From: Adenanthera pavonina
Lineage: Eukaryota; Streptophyta; Magnoliopsida; Fabales; Fabaceae
Assembly (NCBI GenBank): GCA_026686845.1
Contig: JAIVEN010000006.1
Span: forward strand, 31,046,501-31,110,500
Length of the DNA stretch: 64,000 bases
Reading direction: 5' to 3'
Shown: positions 1-11,888 of the stretch, in pieces
Numbering within the stretch: the stretch's first letter is position 1
How the letters are laid out: each line of letters begins with the position of its first letter
Position numbers and translations under genes: made by a program
Notes under the pieces: model-generated
The model's database searches: none
What the model saw: only the letters and a program-made list of their open reading frames with translations
Told to the model about the DNA's origin: nothing

Positions 1-1065
1 TCAAATCTGGAAATCTAACTTCTTCCAAATGCAAGCTTTCAAGGGAAGGCAAATTCACAGCAGAAAAAGACTTCAAGGTAACCCCACTTCTCAATTCCAA
101 AATCATAATGGTACTAGAGTTGAAAATGCAAGAGGGAAACTCCATGTTAAATTTATGACTAGATGGAAAACATAGATATAGATTTTCAACTCTATGACTT
201 ATCACTGTATTAATCCAAATTATAAACCAACCAGAGGGGATACTAATTGATTGGTACCTGAGATGAAACCTATTGATGAGATTCCCAATATGAATGTTGT
301 TCTTTAGGATAATAAAACTTTGAGCACAAAATTTGCCAATCTCAGGGCAGAGAAGCTTCCTCTCTCAATGGAAATCACGGTGGAATCGTTTCAGCTTTGA
401 TTGGCCACATAAAAGATCAGCATGAAGAAAATAAAAATCACACACGTATCTGGAGAAAGTAGGGTGTCGATGGCGGAGAAAACGGAATGCCTATGACGGC
501 GAGTTTGGGGATTCCGATGGTGGAGACAACAACGGCGCACGGCGGGACTGATATGTAAAATTCTTACAAATCAAATAGAAATGAACCTATTATGGAGCAA
601 AAAATGGTGAGGCTTAAGCAGAAATAGGGTCACTATAAGAACCAAGAAATTACCTAAGTTAATATGCTGAATAACGTCTTCTTCACAAAGATGCCACCAT
701 CCAATGTCATCACCGAGACACCTCTGATGCGTGTATGCCGTCACACCTAAATGCCTTGGAGTTTTCTTCCTTCTTCGCCGTCAAATGCTTCTCTATCTTT
801 GCTGGGGTGTCTCTTGGCCAACTATGAGCTCTCTCCATTGCTAAGAATAAAACGAGTTTAAGAGGGAGACTAGAAAAATAATTTATTTATATTTATAATC
901 TGCTCTCCAGAAATTTGTTTCTAGATTGGTTATTTTAAATCACCGATCTAGAAAGTTCCAAATTGAAGATTATATTTACAAAAATGAAACCGGTCATTTT
1001 TCTAAATCGATTCTTTAAATAACCGATCTAGAATGCAGATGTAGAAATGATATTTTGTAGTAGTG
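1..1065. mobile_element. CACTA (EnSpm-type) transposon, one end, remainder outside window
   Basis: The right terminus at 1053-1065 reads TTTTGTAGTAGTG, the reverse complement of a CACTACTACAAAA-type CACTA terminus. Inside it, at about 900-1040, lie repeated short motifs of the kind ACCGATCTAGAA / CTAGATTGGTT, like the subterminal repeats of CACTA elements. Sequence homologous to the Copia-1 LTR resumes at the next base (1066), which marks the edge of the insertion. The other end is not in the window. The part at 1-850 has no long ORF and no recognisable transposase. It may be degraded element DNA or captured host sequence. Confidence 0.7.
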
Positions 1066-1962
1066 ATTTTAGATTTAATAAATCTGGACATTCTAGCTCG
1101 AGTTAGCCCATTCTTGTGTGTGACCCTGTAGGCCCATATGATGTTGCTAGTGGGCTAATAACACTATTGGACCCACAAGTCACAAGTGGCCTTTAGCAAG
1201 ACATTGTGACTACCTAAATAATATGAGATCGATGATCCGATACAACCTATCATATAGCCCAATCACATCCCTTTTGTCTCATGATGTATGGGTCAAGTAT
1301 GAGGTATGGAAACATCATCCTCATTTTACTCGACCATCACTTTCTCGATCTCCGAGTAGACTGACAGAACAAATGGAAACTCTTCTATTTGAGCACGGCC
1401 ATGAATTTTCTCAGCCTCACTCATTGAGTGGCCCAGATATATCTCTCCATTAATTAGAGGGACAAATTCTATCTTGACCATTTATCTTCCTTCACACGAG
1501 TTCTATTATGCTTGATCATAGCCTTTATGATCTCCTGATTAAAGGTAACTTTTGACTATGCCAAAGTATAGTGTTCCCCATGTAGGAAGCCATAGTGATC
1601 TCAGGTCTAAGGGCTTAGTGACACAGTTATATATGAGATATACTTATGACTTGATCCATGCAGCTATCTCATGACAGGTCAATCCAGCGCCTATTCTCTA
1701 ACAGGAGCTTATGATTTTGATTTGTATCTTCATACATAATTATCATATAATTATCAATCAAAATCATACTAGCCTTAATTCATCATTGTTCCCACAAAGA
1801 TAATTAACTAGGGATATTTAGGATAAAATAATTTATCCAAGGACATTATTATAAAGAAAAACACGCAAACAATATAATAATGTAAGAAAAAAAACACCTT
1901 TTTTTTATAATGAAACACAATATTCATAACACAATGATTGGCCTAGGGCACAATCTCTAACA
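1066..1962 (-). repeat. Copia-1 3' LTR, partial
   Basis: The sequence matches 7839-8739, including the shared motif CTTGTGTGTGACCCTGTAGG and the terminal GATTGGCCTAGGGCACAATC. It ends in CTCTAACA at 1962, the CA-type LTR edge seen as CTCCAACA in the other copy. The left ~815 bp of the LTR is missing because the CACTA element interrupts it at 1065. The two LTRs differ at many positions, so the insertion is old. Confidence 0.88.
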
Positions 1963-1972
1963 ACTCCCACTT
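1963..1972 (-). other. Copia-1 polypurine tract
   Basis: On the - strand the bases directly before the 3' LTR read AAGTGGGAGT, a purine run at the position where plus-strand DNA synthesis is primed in LTR retrotransposons. Confidence 0.75.
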
Positions 1973-1981
1973 GTACTAGGC

Positions 1982-2386
1982 CTAATCGTTGATGTATCTA
2001 ATACCCATTGACCTAACATGACGCTCATGCTTTATCTGTGCAAGCGGCTTAGTAAGAGGATCAACAACATTGTCATCAGTTGGTATTTTGCATATTTTTA
2101 TATCACCCTTATTCATGATTTCTCTGATGAGATGATATCGCCTGAGTATGTGTTTGGTTCTTTGATGTGACCTAGGCTTTTTAGCCTGTGTTATTGTGCC
2201 ATTGTTGTCACAAAATAGATTTATCAGATTTGAGATGGTAGGCACCACTCCAAGCTCAGTGATGAACTTCTTAATCCAAACAAATTCCTTAGCTGCATCT
2301 GATGCTGCTAGGTACTCAGCTTCTGTTGTAGAATCAGCTATAGTACTTTGCTTCGAACTCTTCCAACTAACTGCTGCACCATTCAA
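1982..2386 (-). pseudogene. Copia-1 RNase H segment
   Basis: This is a 134-aa reading frame with the copia RNase H signatures STTEAEYLAASDAAKE and PRSHQRTKHILRRYHLIREI, ending near the LTR as expected for the polyprotein C terminus. It would degrade RNA in the RNA/DNA hybrid during reverse transcription. It is cut from the upstream reverse transcriptase by a stop or frameshift at about 2390-2405, so it is one fragment of a broken polyprotein and not a separate gene. Confidence 0.85.
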
Positions 2387-2404
2387 ACAGAATAGGAATC
2401 CTAA

Positions 2405-3579
2405 TTACGATCTAGAATCATCTTTGTCAGATTGGAAACTTGCATCTGTGTAACCATTTACAACCAGCTCGTCTTCCAATCCTCCATACACCAAGAATAC
2501 ATCCTTAGTCCTTCTTAAGTACTTCAGAATATTCTTTACAGCAGTCCAGTGATTCTCATCTGAATCTGACTGATATCTACTAGTCATGCTCAAGGCATAT
2601 GAGACATCCGGTCGAGTGCACAACATGGCATATATAATAGATCCAATTGTCGAAGCATATGGAATCTTGCTCATGCGTTCTCGCTCATCTCATGAACAAG
2701 GACATTGAGCTTTGCTGAGATTGATGCCATGAGACATGGGTATGTAACCCCTCTTTGAGTCTTGCATACTAAACCTATGCAATACTTTGTCTATATAAGT
2801 GCACTGACTTAGGCTGATTAGACTCTTGGATCTATTCCTATAGATCCTAATCCCTAGAATATAGGTGGCTTCTCCTAAGTCCTTCATTGAGAAACACTTC
2901 TTAACCAAGTCTTAACATTCTGCAAGGTAGGAATGTCATTCCCAATGAGTAGGATGTCACCAACATAAAGCACTAGAAATACAATTGTGCTCCCACTAAC
3001 CTTCTTGTAAACACAAGGTTCATCAACATTTTGGATAAATCCAAACTCTTTGACTACTTTGTCAAAACATTGATTCCAACTATGAGATACTTGCTTCAAT
3101 CCATAAATCAATCTCTGAAGCTTGCAAACCTTAGCAGAATCTTCTAGACATGCAAAATCCTTAGGTTGTGTCATGTACACATCCTCAAGCAGCTTTCCAT
3201 TAAGGAATGCTATTTTGATGTCCATCTGCCAAATCTTATAATCATAGTACGCTGCAATGGCAAGAAGGATCCTGACTAACTTAATCATGGCGAGTGGCAT
3301 AAAGGTTTCATCATAATCTATACCATGAGTTTGCTTGAATCCTTTTGCAACAAATCGTGCTTTGAAGGTATGCACTTGGCCATCCATGTCGGTTTTATTC
3401 TTAAAAACCCATTTACACCCAATGATTTTTATACCTTCAGGTGGGTCAATCAAGGTCCATACCCGATTGTCATACATGGATTTCATCTCAGACTTCATGG
3501 CATGCAGCCATTTTTCAGAGTCAAATCCCATTATGGCCTCTTGATAGGTGGTTGGATCTTCTTGATCCAAGAGCAACAC
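2405..3579 (-). pseudogene. Copia-1 reverse transcriptase, broken, YVGD active site
   Basis: Three adjacent frames (3579-2884, 2908-2690, 2674-2405) together cover the copia reverse transcriptase. Visible motifs are WQMDIKIAFLNG (normally MDVKTAFLNG), LIYGLKQ, LYVGDILLIGN and MKDLGEATYILGI. The catalytic YVDD box reads YVGD, so one of the metal-binding aspartates is lost. Frameshifts at about 2890-2908 and a break at about 2680-2690 separate the pieces. The enzyme cannot be functional as encoded. Confidence 0.88.
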
Positions 3580-3693
3580 ATCACGACTATCAGTTAAAAG
3601 AAATCTATATCTTTGAGGCTGATGTCATGCTCTATCAGACCTTCTTGGGCCTTGTGTTACTTGAGTAGTCTCATCAACTTGTTGTGAGTCTTC

Positions 3694-3879
3694 TCATTCT
3701 TCCATCTCTAGCTCCATGCGATTTTGTGGGTCTCTAACTTCTTTGAGATTTATCTTACTCCCACTGGTTCTTTTAGAGACAAACTCTTTTTCTAGAAAGA
3801 TACCATTCTGAGCAATAAATATTTTATTGTCAGTGGGATTATAGAAGTAGTATTCCTTAGTTTCCTTAGGATACCCCAC
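3694..3879 (-). pseudogene. Copia-1 integrase C-terminal fragment
   Basis: This 61-aa frame contains MGYPKETKEYYFYNP and FVSKRTSGSKI, matching the conserved region that follows the copia integrase core (GYP..KGY.FY.P and FLE.EF). It lies between the integrase core and the reverse transcriptase, in polyprotein order, separated by stops on both sides. Confidence 0.7.
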
Positions 3880-4089
3880 AAAAAGCCATTTTGTAGATTT
3901 AGGTGCTAACTTATCTGAGGCTTGTTACTTAACATATGCCTCACATTTCCAAATCTTTAGAAAAGACAAATTGGGCTTCTTTCCAGTCCATATCTCATAT
4001 GGGGTCTTTTCAACCACCTTAGATGGAACACGGAGTGTGAATGCAGCTGTTTCTAATGTATAGCCCCAAAAGGATGGTGGAAGATCTGT

Positions 4090-4641
4090 TTAACTCATCA
4101 TAGATCGAACCATATCTAATAGGGTTCCATTCCTCCGTTCAGAAACATCATTCCACTGTGGTGTTCCTGGTGGAGTTAATTGTAAAATAGTTCCACAATT
4201 TCTAAGATGGTCAATAAATTCTTGGCTCAAATATTCACCACCTCGATCAAATTGAAGTGCTTTGATAGATTTGCCAAGTTGATTCTGTACCTCATTTTGG
4301 AAAGTTTTGAACATTTCAAAAGATTCAGATTTTTGTCTCATTAGATAGATATATCCATATCTACTAAAGTCATCTCTAAATGTAATGAAGTATAGGTGAC
4401 CACTTCTGGCAGTTATATTTAACGAACCATATACATCTGTATATATTAGGCCCAATAAGTTAGTGGCCCTTTCACTATGTCTAGTAAAAGGTGCCTTTGT
4501 CATGTTTCCCAATAAACAAGATTCGCAAGTATCAAAAGATTTTAAATCAAATGAATTGAGAAGTCCATCTTGATGGAGCTTTGAAATACATTTCTTATTT
4601 ATATGGCATAGAAGACAGTGCCATAGGTAGGTCGGATTCAA
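4090..4641 (-). pseudogene. Copia-1 GAG-preintegrase and integrase core
   Basis: This 183-aa frame starts with the pre-integrase zinc region (LWHCLLCHINKKCI ... CESCLLGNMTKAPF). The integrase core follows, with DDE-type landmarks YTDVYG, FDRGGEYLS and NDVSERRNGTLLDMVR. The frame begins right after a gag-like lysine-rich linker, and no protease or gag zinc knuckle is found between, so that region has been deleted near 4640-4655. A stop follows DMVRSMMS at 4090. Confidence 0.85.
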
Positions 4642-4654
4642 AACAGAGTCCTTC

Positions 4655-5431
4655 CTTGGGAGGCTTCACCTTCTTGGCTTCAAGCTTGGGTTTGGGGTTG
4701 GGCTTGGTCTTGTCTTACTCCTTGGACTTGTTGTTTGGGCCTTTTCCCTTTCCCTTACCCTTACCCTTACCCTTCTTTTTCATTCATTTTCCTTTCTAAA
4801 CCATTAAAACATTATTGGGTTTTTTCTTGATGTTTTGCTTAGCAGTTTTAAGTACCGCATGCAGTTCAGAAATTGATTTCTCCATGTTGTTCATATTATA
4901 GTTCATGACAAACTGGTCATAACTCTTCGAGAGCGAGTTTAAGATCAAATCTGTAGCTAACTCTTAGGTTATGAGAAATCTAAGCCTTTCAAGGTGATCA
5001 ATGTAGCCTTTCATCTTCAAAACATGAGAGCTAACTGATGCACCCTCAGTCATTTTGCTAGAATGTAAGGCTTTCGTGGTTTCAAACCTTTCTTGCATTG
5101 CCTGTTGTTGGAACATTTCCTTGAGATGCCCAATCATCTCATAAGCTTCCATATGTTCCAGATCTCTCTGAAGTTCTGAGATCATGGTGGCTAACATCAG
5201 GCATCCGACATCCACAGATTCATTAAGATGCGTATTATAGGCATCCTTTTGGGCTCTTGGAGCATTGGCTACAGGCTCCTCAGAAATGGGTTCATCTAGG
5301 ACATATGACTTTCTTTCCTACTTGAGAACAATTCTCAAGTTCCTAAACCAGTCAAGAAAGTTGGTCCCATTAAGTTTGTCCTTCTCAAGGACAAATCGAA
5401 ACGATAGTGTAGCAGAATTACTCGTTGACAT
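4655..5431 (-). pseudogene. Copia-1 gag, broken
   Basis: The likely start codon is at 5431-5429, giving a reading that includes KLNGTNFLDWFRNLRIVL, typical of copia gag N termini. A stop interrupts it right after that motif, and another stop (4964-4966) ends the 83-aa helical segment at 4964-5215, which carries FETTKALHSSKMTEGASVSSH (UBN2-like gag). Further downstream is a lysine-rich stretch (KKKGKGKGKGKGKG) of the kind that precedes the zinc knuckle, but the knuckle itself is absent. Confidence 0.75.
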
Positions 5432-7011
5432 TTTCTACAACAAAATATGCAAAATTAAATTAATAATTTCCTACTAAAAATTAACTCTCATTTAGTTTAG
5501 TAGACTAAGACCCATATTTCACTTAACTGTAAGTCCGCTTTGGCAAGACGCTTAAAATTAAGTTATTTAGGCAGGTAACTTATTTACCAATTACATCACA
5601 TGTAACTCTTAGATCTTTATGGGATCCTGTCATCATATGACCTGGCATATTTAATCCCATCTAATGTCTTAAGACCCAAAACTGCTTTGATAGTCTCAAT
5701 TAAGTCATACCATCATGAACCTTTATGAGTATCACCATTACCCAAACTGCCTCACTAAGATAACCTAAGTGTATCCTACTTTGGTGGATCATACATTTAG
5801 GCGATCAAAACCTTGACAGGTGTTCATTAATGGTGGCATTTAAACTTAAAATTTAATTCAAGGGATTTTATTATATTGTTGTTACTCATACATCTATTCA
5901 TCACATGAACATATATATAATGGTGCCATCCCATACATGCATATGATCTCATCATAAAGCATAAAACAAACGTGTCATAATATGGCCCATCTAACCTATA
6001 TCCTCCCACGCCAATGAAAGGATTGTTTTAATGTAACATTTATAAAAGAAACCTCGATTGAACATTCGAGGGGAGTGAGATGAGAAGAGAATGTATATCT
6101 AATATATAGAGAGAGGCATGACACGCAGGCCATATTTAAAACCATAAATTCATCTTAGGGCCATATCATGCACCATACCCATCCAATTCAAACAAACAAA
6201 TCACAATATGTAACAAATATCTCATCCAATGAAAAGCTGTAAACTTTGCAATTTCAACATTAAATCAGATTATTTTGCGCTATGACTAGATAGCCATGGC
6301 GGTCTCACTAACCGATTAGCGGGGCAGTGCCCCTTGCGGGGTTGGGGAGGGGCGGAGCCCCACAAAATTTCTTGTAAATTTCCACTCTTTTGAATGAGTG
6401 GCTGCCTTAAGAAAAACCCCAAGGATTCATCAATCTCATTGAAAATCCATCAACTAGAATTGTTTCACATATGCTGTTTTTCATCACGTCATGCACGAAA
6501 ACATATATTTCACAAATATATGAACGCGTCACATACGAAAATAGATTCACATACGAAAATCGAATCGGTCATATGAAAAACAGAAATGAATCCATACTAA
6601 TAAGAAACATATTTTCAAACCCAAATTACATAGGATCATCTAATCGCGTCATATAAAACAGAAACTGAATACATGCGTATATGAAATAGATTCCTAAACC
6701 GATTGAGCACCCTCTATTCACAACAACAGATTCTCATATACATATGCAAAAACATATTCGCATCACATACGAAAATCACATGAATGAAATTATTTTTGTT
6801 TCAAAAACCTTATTTCGCATAGACATATGACGTTAGAAATCGAATTCAGGAATACGATTTTTCAATACATATATCACATATATGAATGGTAGATTTACAT
6901 CCAAAATTGAAAACTGATTTGAAAAATCAAATTGGACAAATTGAGTTCGCAACATATCAAATACATGCAATCATATGCTCAAGAACTCAATTTAAACAAT
7001 CATTGATGTGA
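5432..7011 (-). other. Copia-1 leader between PBS and gag
   Basis: About 1.6 kb separates the primer binding site from gag and holds no convincing ORF. It is AT-rich except for a GC-rich island at 6315-6362 (described separately). The small frames at 5827-6009 and 6394-6656 have no recognisable domain. Confidence 0.6.
6321..6361. other. GC-rich hairpin cluster and G-run motif in Copia-1 leader
   Basis: Within an AT-rich leader there are three short self-complementary blocks in a row: GGGGC-AGT-GCCCC (6321-6333), CCCC-TTGC-GGGG (6330-6341) and GGGGC-GGA-GCCCC (6349-6361). The + strand also has G runs at 6338-6341, 6344-6347 and 6349-6352, close to a G-quadruplex pattern. In the element's RNA (- strand sense) the block is C-rich. 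A role in packaging, dimerisation or translation of the retrotransposon RNA is possible but only inferred. Confidence 0.5.
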
Positions 7012-7022
7012 CTCTGGTACCA
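7012..7022 (-). other. Copia-1 primer binding site (initiator Met tRNA type)
   Basis: On the - strand, one base after the LTR end, the sequence reads TGGTACCAGAG. This is close to TGGTATCAGAG, the complement of the 3' end of plant initiator methionine tRNA that primes most copia elements. One base (C for T) departs from the consensus. Confidence 0.8.
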
Positions 7023-7023
7023 C

Positions 7024-8739
7024 TGTTGGGAATTTCACTATACACGCAGCGGAAAAACTATAAGAAATTTCCTCCCATGGATCCGTCAACATTGTTTATA
7101 TTGAGATATAAAAAAAGAATTTACCTCCGGTGCATCCCTTGGTGTTCTTTTTCGTTTCGTTGGACCCTAGGAACAAACGTGATTAGTCAGCTCCTTCTAC
7201 TGATATCCACACGAATGGTGAGTTCAACTCGAACGACGTGTTAGCACCTCTGGTTGTGATGTTCGTACAATTCCATACAATTTCGTACCAATCTGTACGC
7301 CTTCACTTTTCGTCCATTTAATTTTTCTTTTTGAGTGTACGGCTGCTCTCGCTTTAGGGTAATTCAAATTTTATTGATTCTGTATTCTAGTTTATATCAA
7401 TATATGGATAGGATTCGGTATTTATTTAATTTAAATCAATAATTTAAAATAAATTAAATATTAATTAAATAGATTAGTTTGAATTTAAATATATCTAATA
7501 AATTAAATTTAAACTACTATCTAATATATATCCAGAATCAAATCTAGATTTAATTTATCATATAAATCAAATTTAGATTATTAGTTTAAATTCAAATTTA
7601 GAATCCAATCTAAATCAAATTTAGATTATGACATTAGTTTAAATTTAAATCTATCATAAAGAATTAAATTTAAAACTAATTAATTTGAATTAATTTGAAC
7701 AATATATATATATATATTTCGAAATATATATATATCAAACATATATATATATATTTCATATTTTAATATATATATATATATCAAATATATATAATTCTAT
7801 CACCCTAAATTGAACATTAAATTCATTGAATCTAGACATATTTTAGATTCAATGAATCTAGACATTCTAGGTCGAGTTGGCCCGTTCTTGTGTGTGACCC
7901 TGTAGGCCCATATGATGTTGCCAGTGAGCTAATAACACTATTGGACCCACAAGTCACAAGTGGCCTCTAGCAAGACATTGTAACTACCCAAATCATATGA
8001 GATTGGTGATCCGATACAACCTATCATATAACCCGGTCACATCCCTTTTGTCTCATGATATATAGGTTAAGTATAAGGCATGGAATCATTATCCTCATTT
8101 TACTCGACCATAACTTTCTCGATCTCCGAGTAGACTGACAGAACAAATGGAAACTCTTCCATTGGAGCACGGCCATGCATTTTCTCAGTCTCACGCATCG
8201 AGTGACCCAGATATATCTCTCTATTAATTAGAGGGACAAATTCCATCTTGACCATTCATCTTCCTCCACACGAGTTCTATTATGCCCGATCATAGCCTTT
8301 ATGATCTCTCGATTAAATGTGACTTTTGACTATGCCAAAGTATAGTGTTCACTATGTAGGAAACCATGGTGATCTCAGGTCTGAGGGCTTAGTGACACGG
8401 TTATATATGAGATATGCTTATGACTTGATCCATGCGGCTATCTTATGAAGGGTCAATCCGGCGCCTATTCTCTAACAGGAGCTTATAATTTTGATTTGTA
8501 TCTTCATACATAATTATCATATAATTATCAATCAAAATCATACTAGCCTTAATTCATCATTGTTCCCACAAAGATGATTGACTAGAGATATTTAGGATAA
8601 AATAATTTATCCAAGGATATTATTATAAAGAAAAATAAGCAAACAATATAATAATGTAAGGAAAAAAATACCTTCTTTTTTTCATAACGAAACACAATGT
8701 TCATAATACAATGATTGGCCTAGGGCACAATCTCCAACA
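7024..8739 (-). repeat. Copia-1 5' LTR, complete (1716 bp)
   Basis: The termini form the short inverted repeat TGTTGG...CCAACA with TG/CA ends. The left part (7380-7800) is a very AT-rich tract with (AT)n runs at about 7700-7790. The right part matches 1066-1962. It would carry the element's promoter and polyadenylation signals. The bases after 8739 (GAACT) continue in a gypsy-type LTR, which shows where the element inserted. Confidence 0.88.
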
Positions 8740-9527
8740 GAACTAACCTTTCAGATGACGGTTTTGGCACTAGTCCTGAAAAGCCGAGGGAGTAGCAGTG
8801 GACGTGGAAATACTAGATCTATGCAGTATATATGCATAATGTGGATATGTAACTTGTGCCAAGTAACATAGAATGTTTTGTAATGGATGGATGTGTTTTA
8901 GGGCTTGTAGCATGTTTTGTTAAGTTGGGGCTCAAACAGGTCAAATCTCAGAGGAGTGGTTTCTTTAAGGTGAAACCTCTTTGGACAAGTTTATTTGGGG
9001 ATTTTGGACCTATATGAATGGTTTTTGTGTGACCATTTGCCTTTAGTGGCAACTGGAGGTGGTTAGTGGTGAATTTTGGTTAATAAGTGGATAAAATGGT
9101 GTCAGGAGTCCAAAATCTCCATACAGAGTTGGATTGAGGTGAAAGTGGTGTCTATAGATAGATTGGGACTAAATTGACTTGTAGGAGTTGAAATCAAGTA
9201 AATCAGAGGTCGGAGCATAAAGTTATGTGCGTCAGAAGTTTGCCTCGGAGTATGGAAGTTGCTAGTATAGAACATCAGCATTGGATGCCACGGCGCCAGG
9301 AAGCAGGCTGTCAAGCTAGAAAGCCCAGTGGTGATGTAAAATAGGGGAGGTCTGGAGCCACGGAGGTACTGTAGCGTCTGCGGCCCTAGCCTAGTTTTTT
9401 GGTTTTGTTTGGTTCATTTTCGCAGTTATGAAGTTTTGGAAAGTTGTTTTGAGTCGTTTAGGTTGTGTTTGGTTAGATATTGAAGATTTTGGTCAAGTAT
9501 GGAGGTGTCTGGAGGTAGGGTGTTACA
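8740..9527 (+). repeat. Gypsy-family LTR, right part
   Basis: The segment from GAACTAACCTTTCAGATGACGG to the terminal GGTGTTACA matches the end of the 2.55-kb LTR family seen at 45583-46524. Its left part is cut off by the insertion of Copia-1 and, if present, is beyond the left edge of the window. No coding potential. The ORF on the other strand (9102-9314) is not meaningful. Confidence 0.8.
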
Positions 9528-10870
9528 GCATTTAAACAATTAGTCTTAGGCATAATCTCTAATAGTTCGTGTCACTTTTGACTATATAGATTTGACCGTA
9601 GTAATGACCTATACACTTTCCCTTACAAGCAACATTATTGATGATGTACTGGGTGGTCGGCATCTAGAAACATTAAGATAGAAAGACAAACTCAAAATTG
9701 CATAATTCTTAGTGAGATCAAATTGATTTTTAACTAATAATGGTTCAGCCACCTCATGTGCAAAAAACATAATTTATTTTTCTCCATTCCTTAATGGATT
9801 TTACAAACAAGAAGTTAACATTGGGCTATTACGGGAAATATTGAAGCTATTCCATCTACTCTTTTTCATGGTTTTTTGAAATCATTTCAAAGATTTTATG
9901 CATTGCGTCCCATGCCACTCTGGATACAGATCTAAGTCTTTGCAACCATTTTCATGGTCAAGGTAGATGGATTTTCATATCGATCTTAAATGAAATCTCC
10001 TATTAGAATATTCACATATAACATCATACATTGAAACTGAACTAGGGCATCCCCTAGAGTGGATCCATAAACATTTTGGTTTCAATCCCTGCTGGATCTT
10101 CTTTAGTACAGGAATTCTATTGGGGCTTTCATGGTGGATCTTCTTCCATATAGGAATTCCAATGAGGGTATATTGTGAATATTTTAATAGCCCGTTTGTC
10201 CGATATTATAATTCATTTATGAATGTTTTTCTTACTTGTAATAACACAAATGAGGAAAGCGATGAATCATATATGGATAATTAATTCCATAAATAATTAA
10301 TAATAGTGTATATTAGTAATATCCATCAGAATAATTAAATAGTAATTTAATCAACTTCATCAATAATAACTAAATGAACAAGGAAGTAAATAAAATAACA
10401 TAAGCAAAGAAATAATAGGTAGAAATGATGAAATAAATCAAGAAAATATTAATAAAAGTTAACTAAACTATTAAAACAAAAAAGAAAATAAAACAGAAAC
10501 GTAGAAATAATAAAATATATAATAAACGTAGGGATAAAAATTAAACAATGATTAACAGAGATAAAATGATTTTCAATTGTATCTTTGTTAATAAATAAAA
10601 GAAAGTTAGAATAGAGGAAAAAATTGTAAAATATCAAGGAGGAACGGTGATCTTACATTATTATTTATATATACTTTTTAATCTCTTTACTACCGCCCTT
10701 CTCTTTCTCTTCTCCTTTCTCCCTTCCCCTCTCTCTCTCTCTCTTCTCTTATTATTTTCTCACACTTTCTACATATTTTCACTTCCTACACTCCTTAGTT
10801 TTCCCATTCTGCCTCCAATCAAGGGAAGGGTAGGGTATTTATGGGGTAATTCGCAAGTTTTCGTGTTGTG
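9528..10870. other. AT-rich intergenic DNA, nothing recognised
   Basis: No ORF with a known domain was found. A pyrimidine-rich stretch (10690-10800) includes a (CT)n microsatellite at about 10730-10746. The segment from 9540 to 10200 is less AT-rich and may be an old repeat fragment, but I could not place it. Confidence 0.4.
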
Positions 10871-11064
10871 ATTGAAACAAGGTGATGATGCCTAGTCATA
10901 TGGTGATGAATTAAGGGTGATGATCGGTTGTGATTATGAGCCTCTTACACGGAAGGATTGTGAAGTTGCCAAGTATTTTGATCACATGCTTTTGTTTATT
11001 ATATTTTATTAAAATATCTAAGATCTCTACTTGCTTATTAAGTTTGCTTGGATTGATAAGGCAT
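10871..11064 (+). repeat. Ankyrin-locus duplicated segment (copy A, distal upstream)
   Basis: The stretch from GTGATGATGCCTAGTCATATGG through GGATTGATAAGGCATT is nearly the same as 36318-36508, where it abuts the ankyrin exon fragment of copy B. This places the distal upstream flank of the ankyrin locus here. The following stretch to 11579 holds nothing recognised. Confidence 0.75.
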
Positions 11065-11579
11065 TTATTCCTCCCATAAGAAATATTCATATTGTGTCAT
11101 ATGGTGGCTTGCTCCCAACGAAAAACTTCTCCTTGTGACGCTTCATTCATTCTATTCCTAATTTTCTTTTCCTTTCCTTTTTCCACCATGCATTCTGATC
11201 CTAACTTACTTATGGCTATATTATTCAGTTTTTAGGATAGGGATTATTTATCATTATTTGTCCTAATTACTATTTACTAAGTACTATTAAAAATATTCTA
11301 AAAATTATCGTGCACATTTCTAGTATTATAAATTCCATTGAAACAATTATCATTTTATCATCTAGCATGCTCTTTAAACAAATTTTTCTACTTAATTAAA
11401 TTCAAACAAATTATATTCTACTTTAAATATATCTACATAAATTCAAATTAAATTAAATATAAAAAATAAATATTATGTATCTTATATTATATGTTATTTC
11501 AAATATTTTAATTTGAGGATGTTACACTCTTATAATTACGTAAAAGTGCTTTTCAGAGATTCTACCGCTTACAATTACT

Positions 11580-11888
11580 AAGGAAGCATACGTATGAATC
11601 TAACCCAAAAAAAAAAACTAAACGTTTTTAAAACCAAACTAAATAGATCAAAGTAACAATTAAATAGGTCTCTATTTTGAAAATCAACATGTTCAATTTA
11701 TTTGAGAAAAAAAAAAGTATAATGAAAGGGTGTGGGTGCGGTACACTATAAAGTTTTGTTCTTTTCTCTTCATCATCGGGCTTGTCGGCCAGTCTTCATT
11801 TGGTTTTCCTTTTTAAAAGACAATATCATCATTTGATTTGTTTTGAAAAATTACTGATTATTAAATATCTGTACAATTTTTAAAAAGG
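11580..11888 (+). promoter_or_regulatory. Upstream region of ankyrin gene A, duplicated at copy C
   Basis: This matches 46960-47119 joined to 47427-47590 upstream of copy C, including GTGTGGGTGCGGTACACT and the motif around TTGTCGGCC. At 11718-11719 it has a single TA where copy C carries a Stowaway MITE, so it is the empty site. Conservation between paralogues suggests, but does not prove, a promoter role. Confidence 0.6.

Larger units (their letters stand above)
1066..8739 (-). mobile_element. Copia-1: degraded Ty1/copia retrotransposon
   Basis: The element lies on the - strand. Its 5' LTR is 7024-8739, followed by a primer binding site (7012-7022), a leader (5432-7011), a broken gag-pol (1982-5431), a polypurine tract (1963-1972) and a partial 3' LTR (1066-1962). 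Protein order gag, integrase, reverse transcriptase, RNase H is copia-type. Many stops, frameshifts, an internal deletion and a mutated catalytic site show it is dead. It is inserted in a gypsy-type LTR whose right part continues from 8740, and is itself interrupted by the CACTA end at 1065, so three rounds of insertion can be ordered here. Confidence 0.9.

Noticed and set aside
4581..4799. 72-aa plus-strand ORF rich in L/G/P/F
   Set aside because: It is the antisense of the lysine-rich gag linker of Copia-1.
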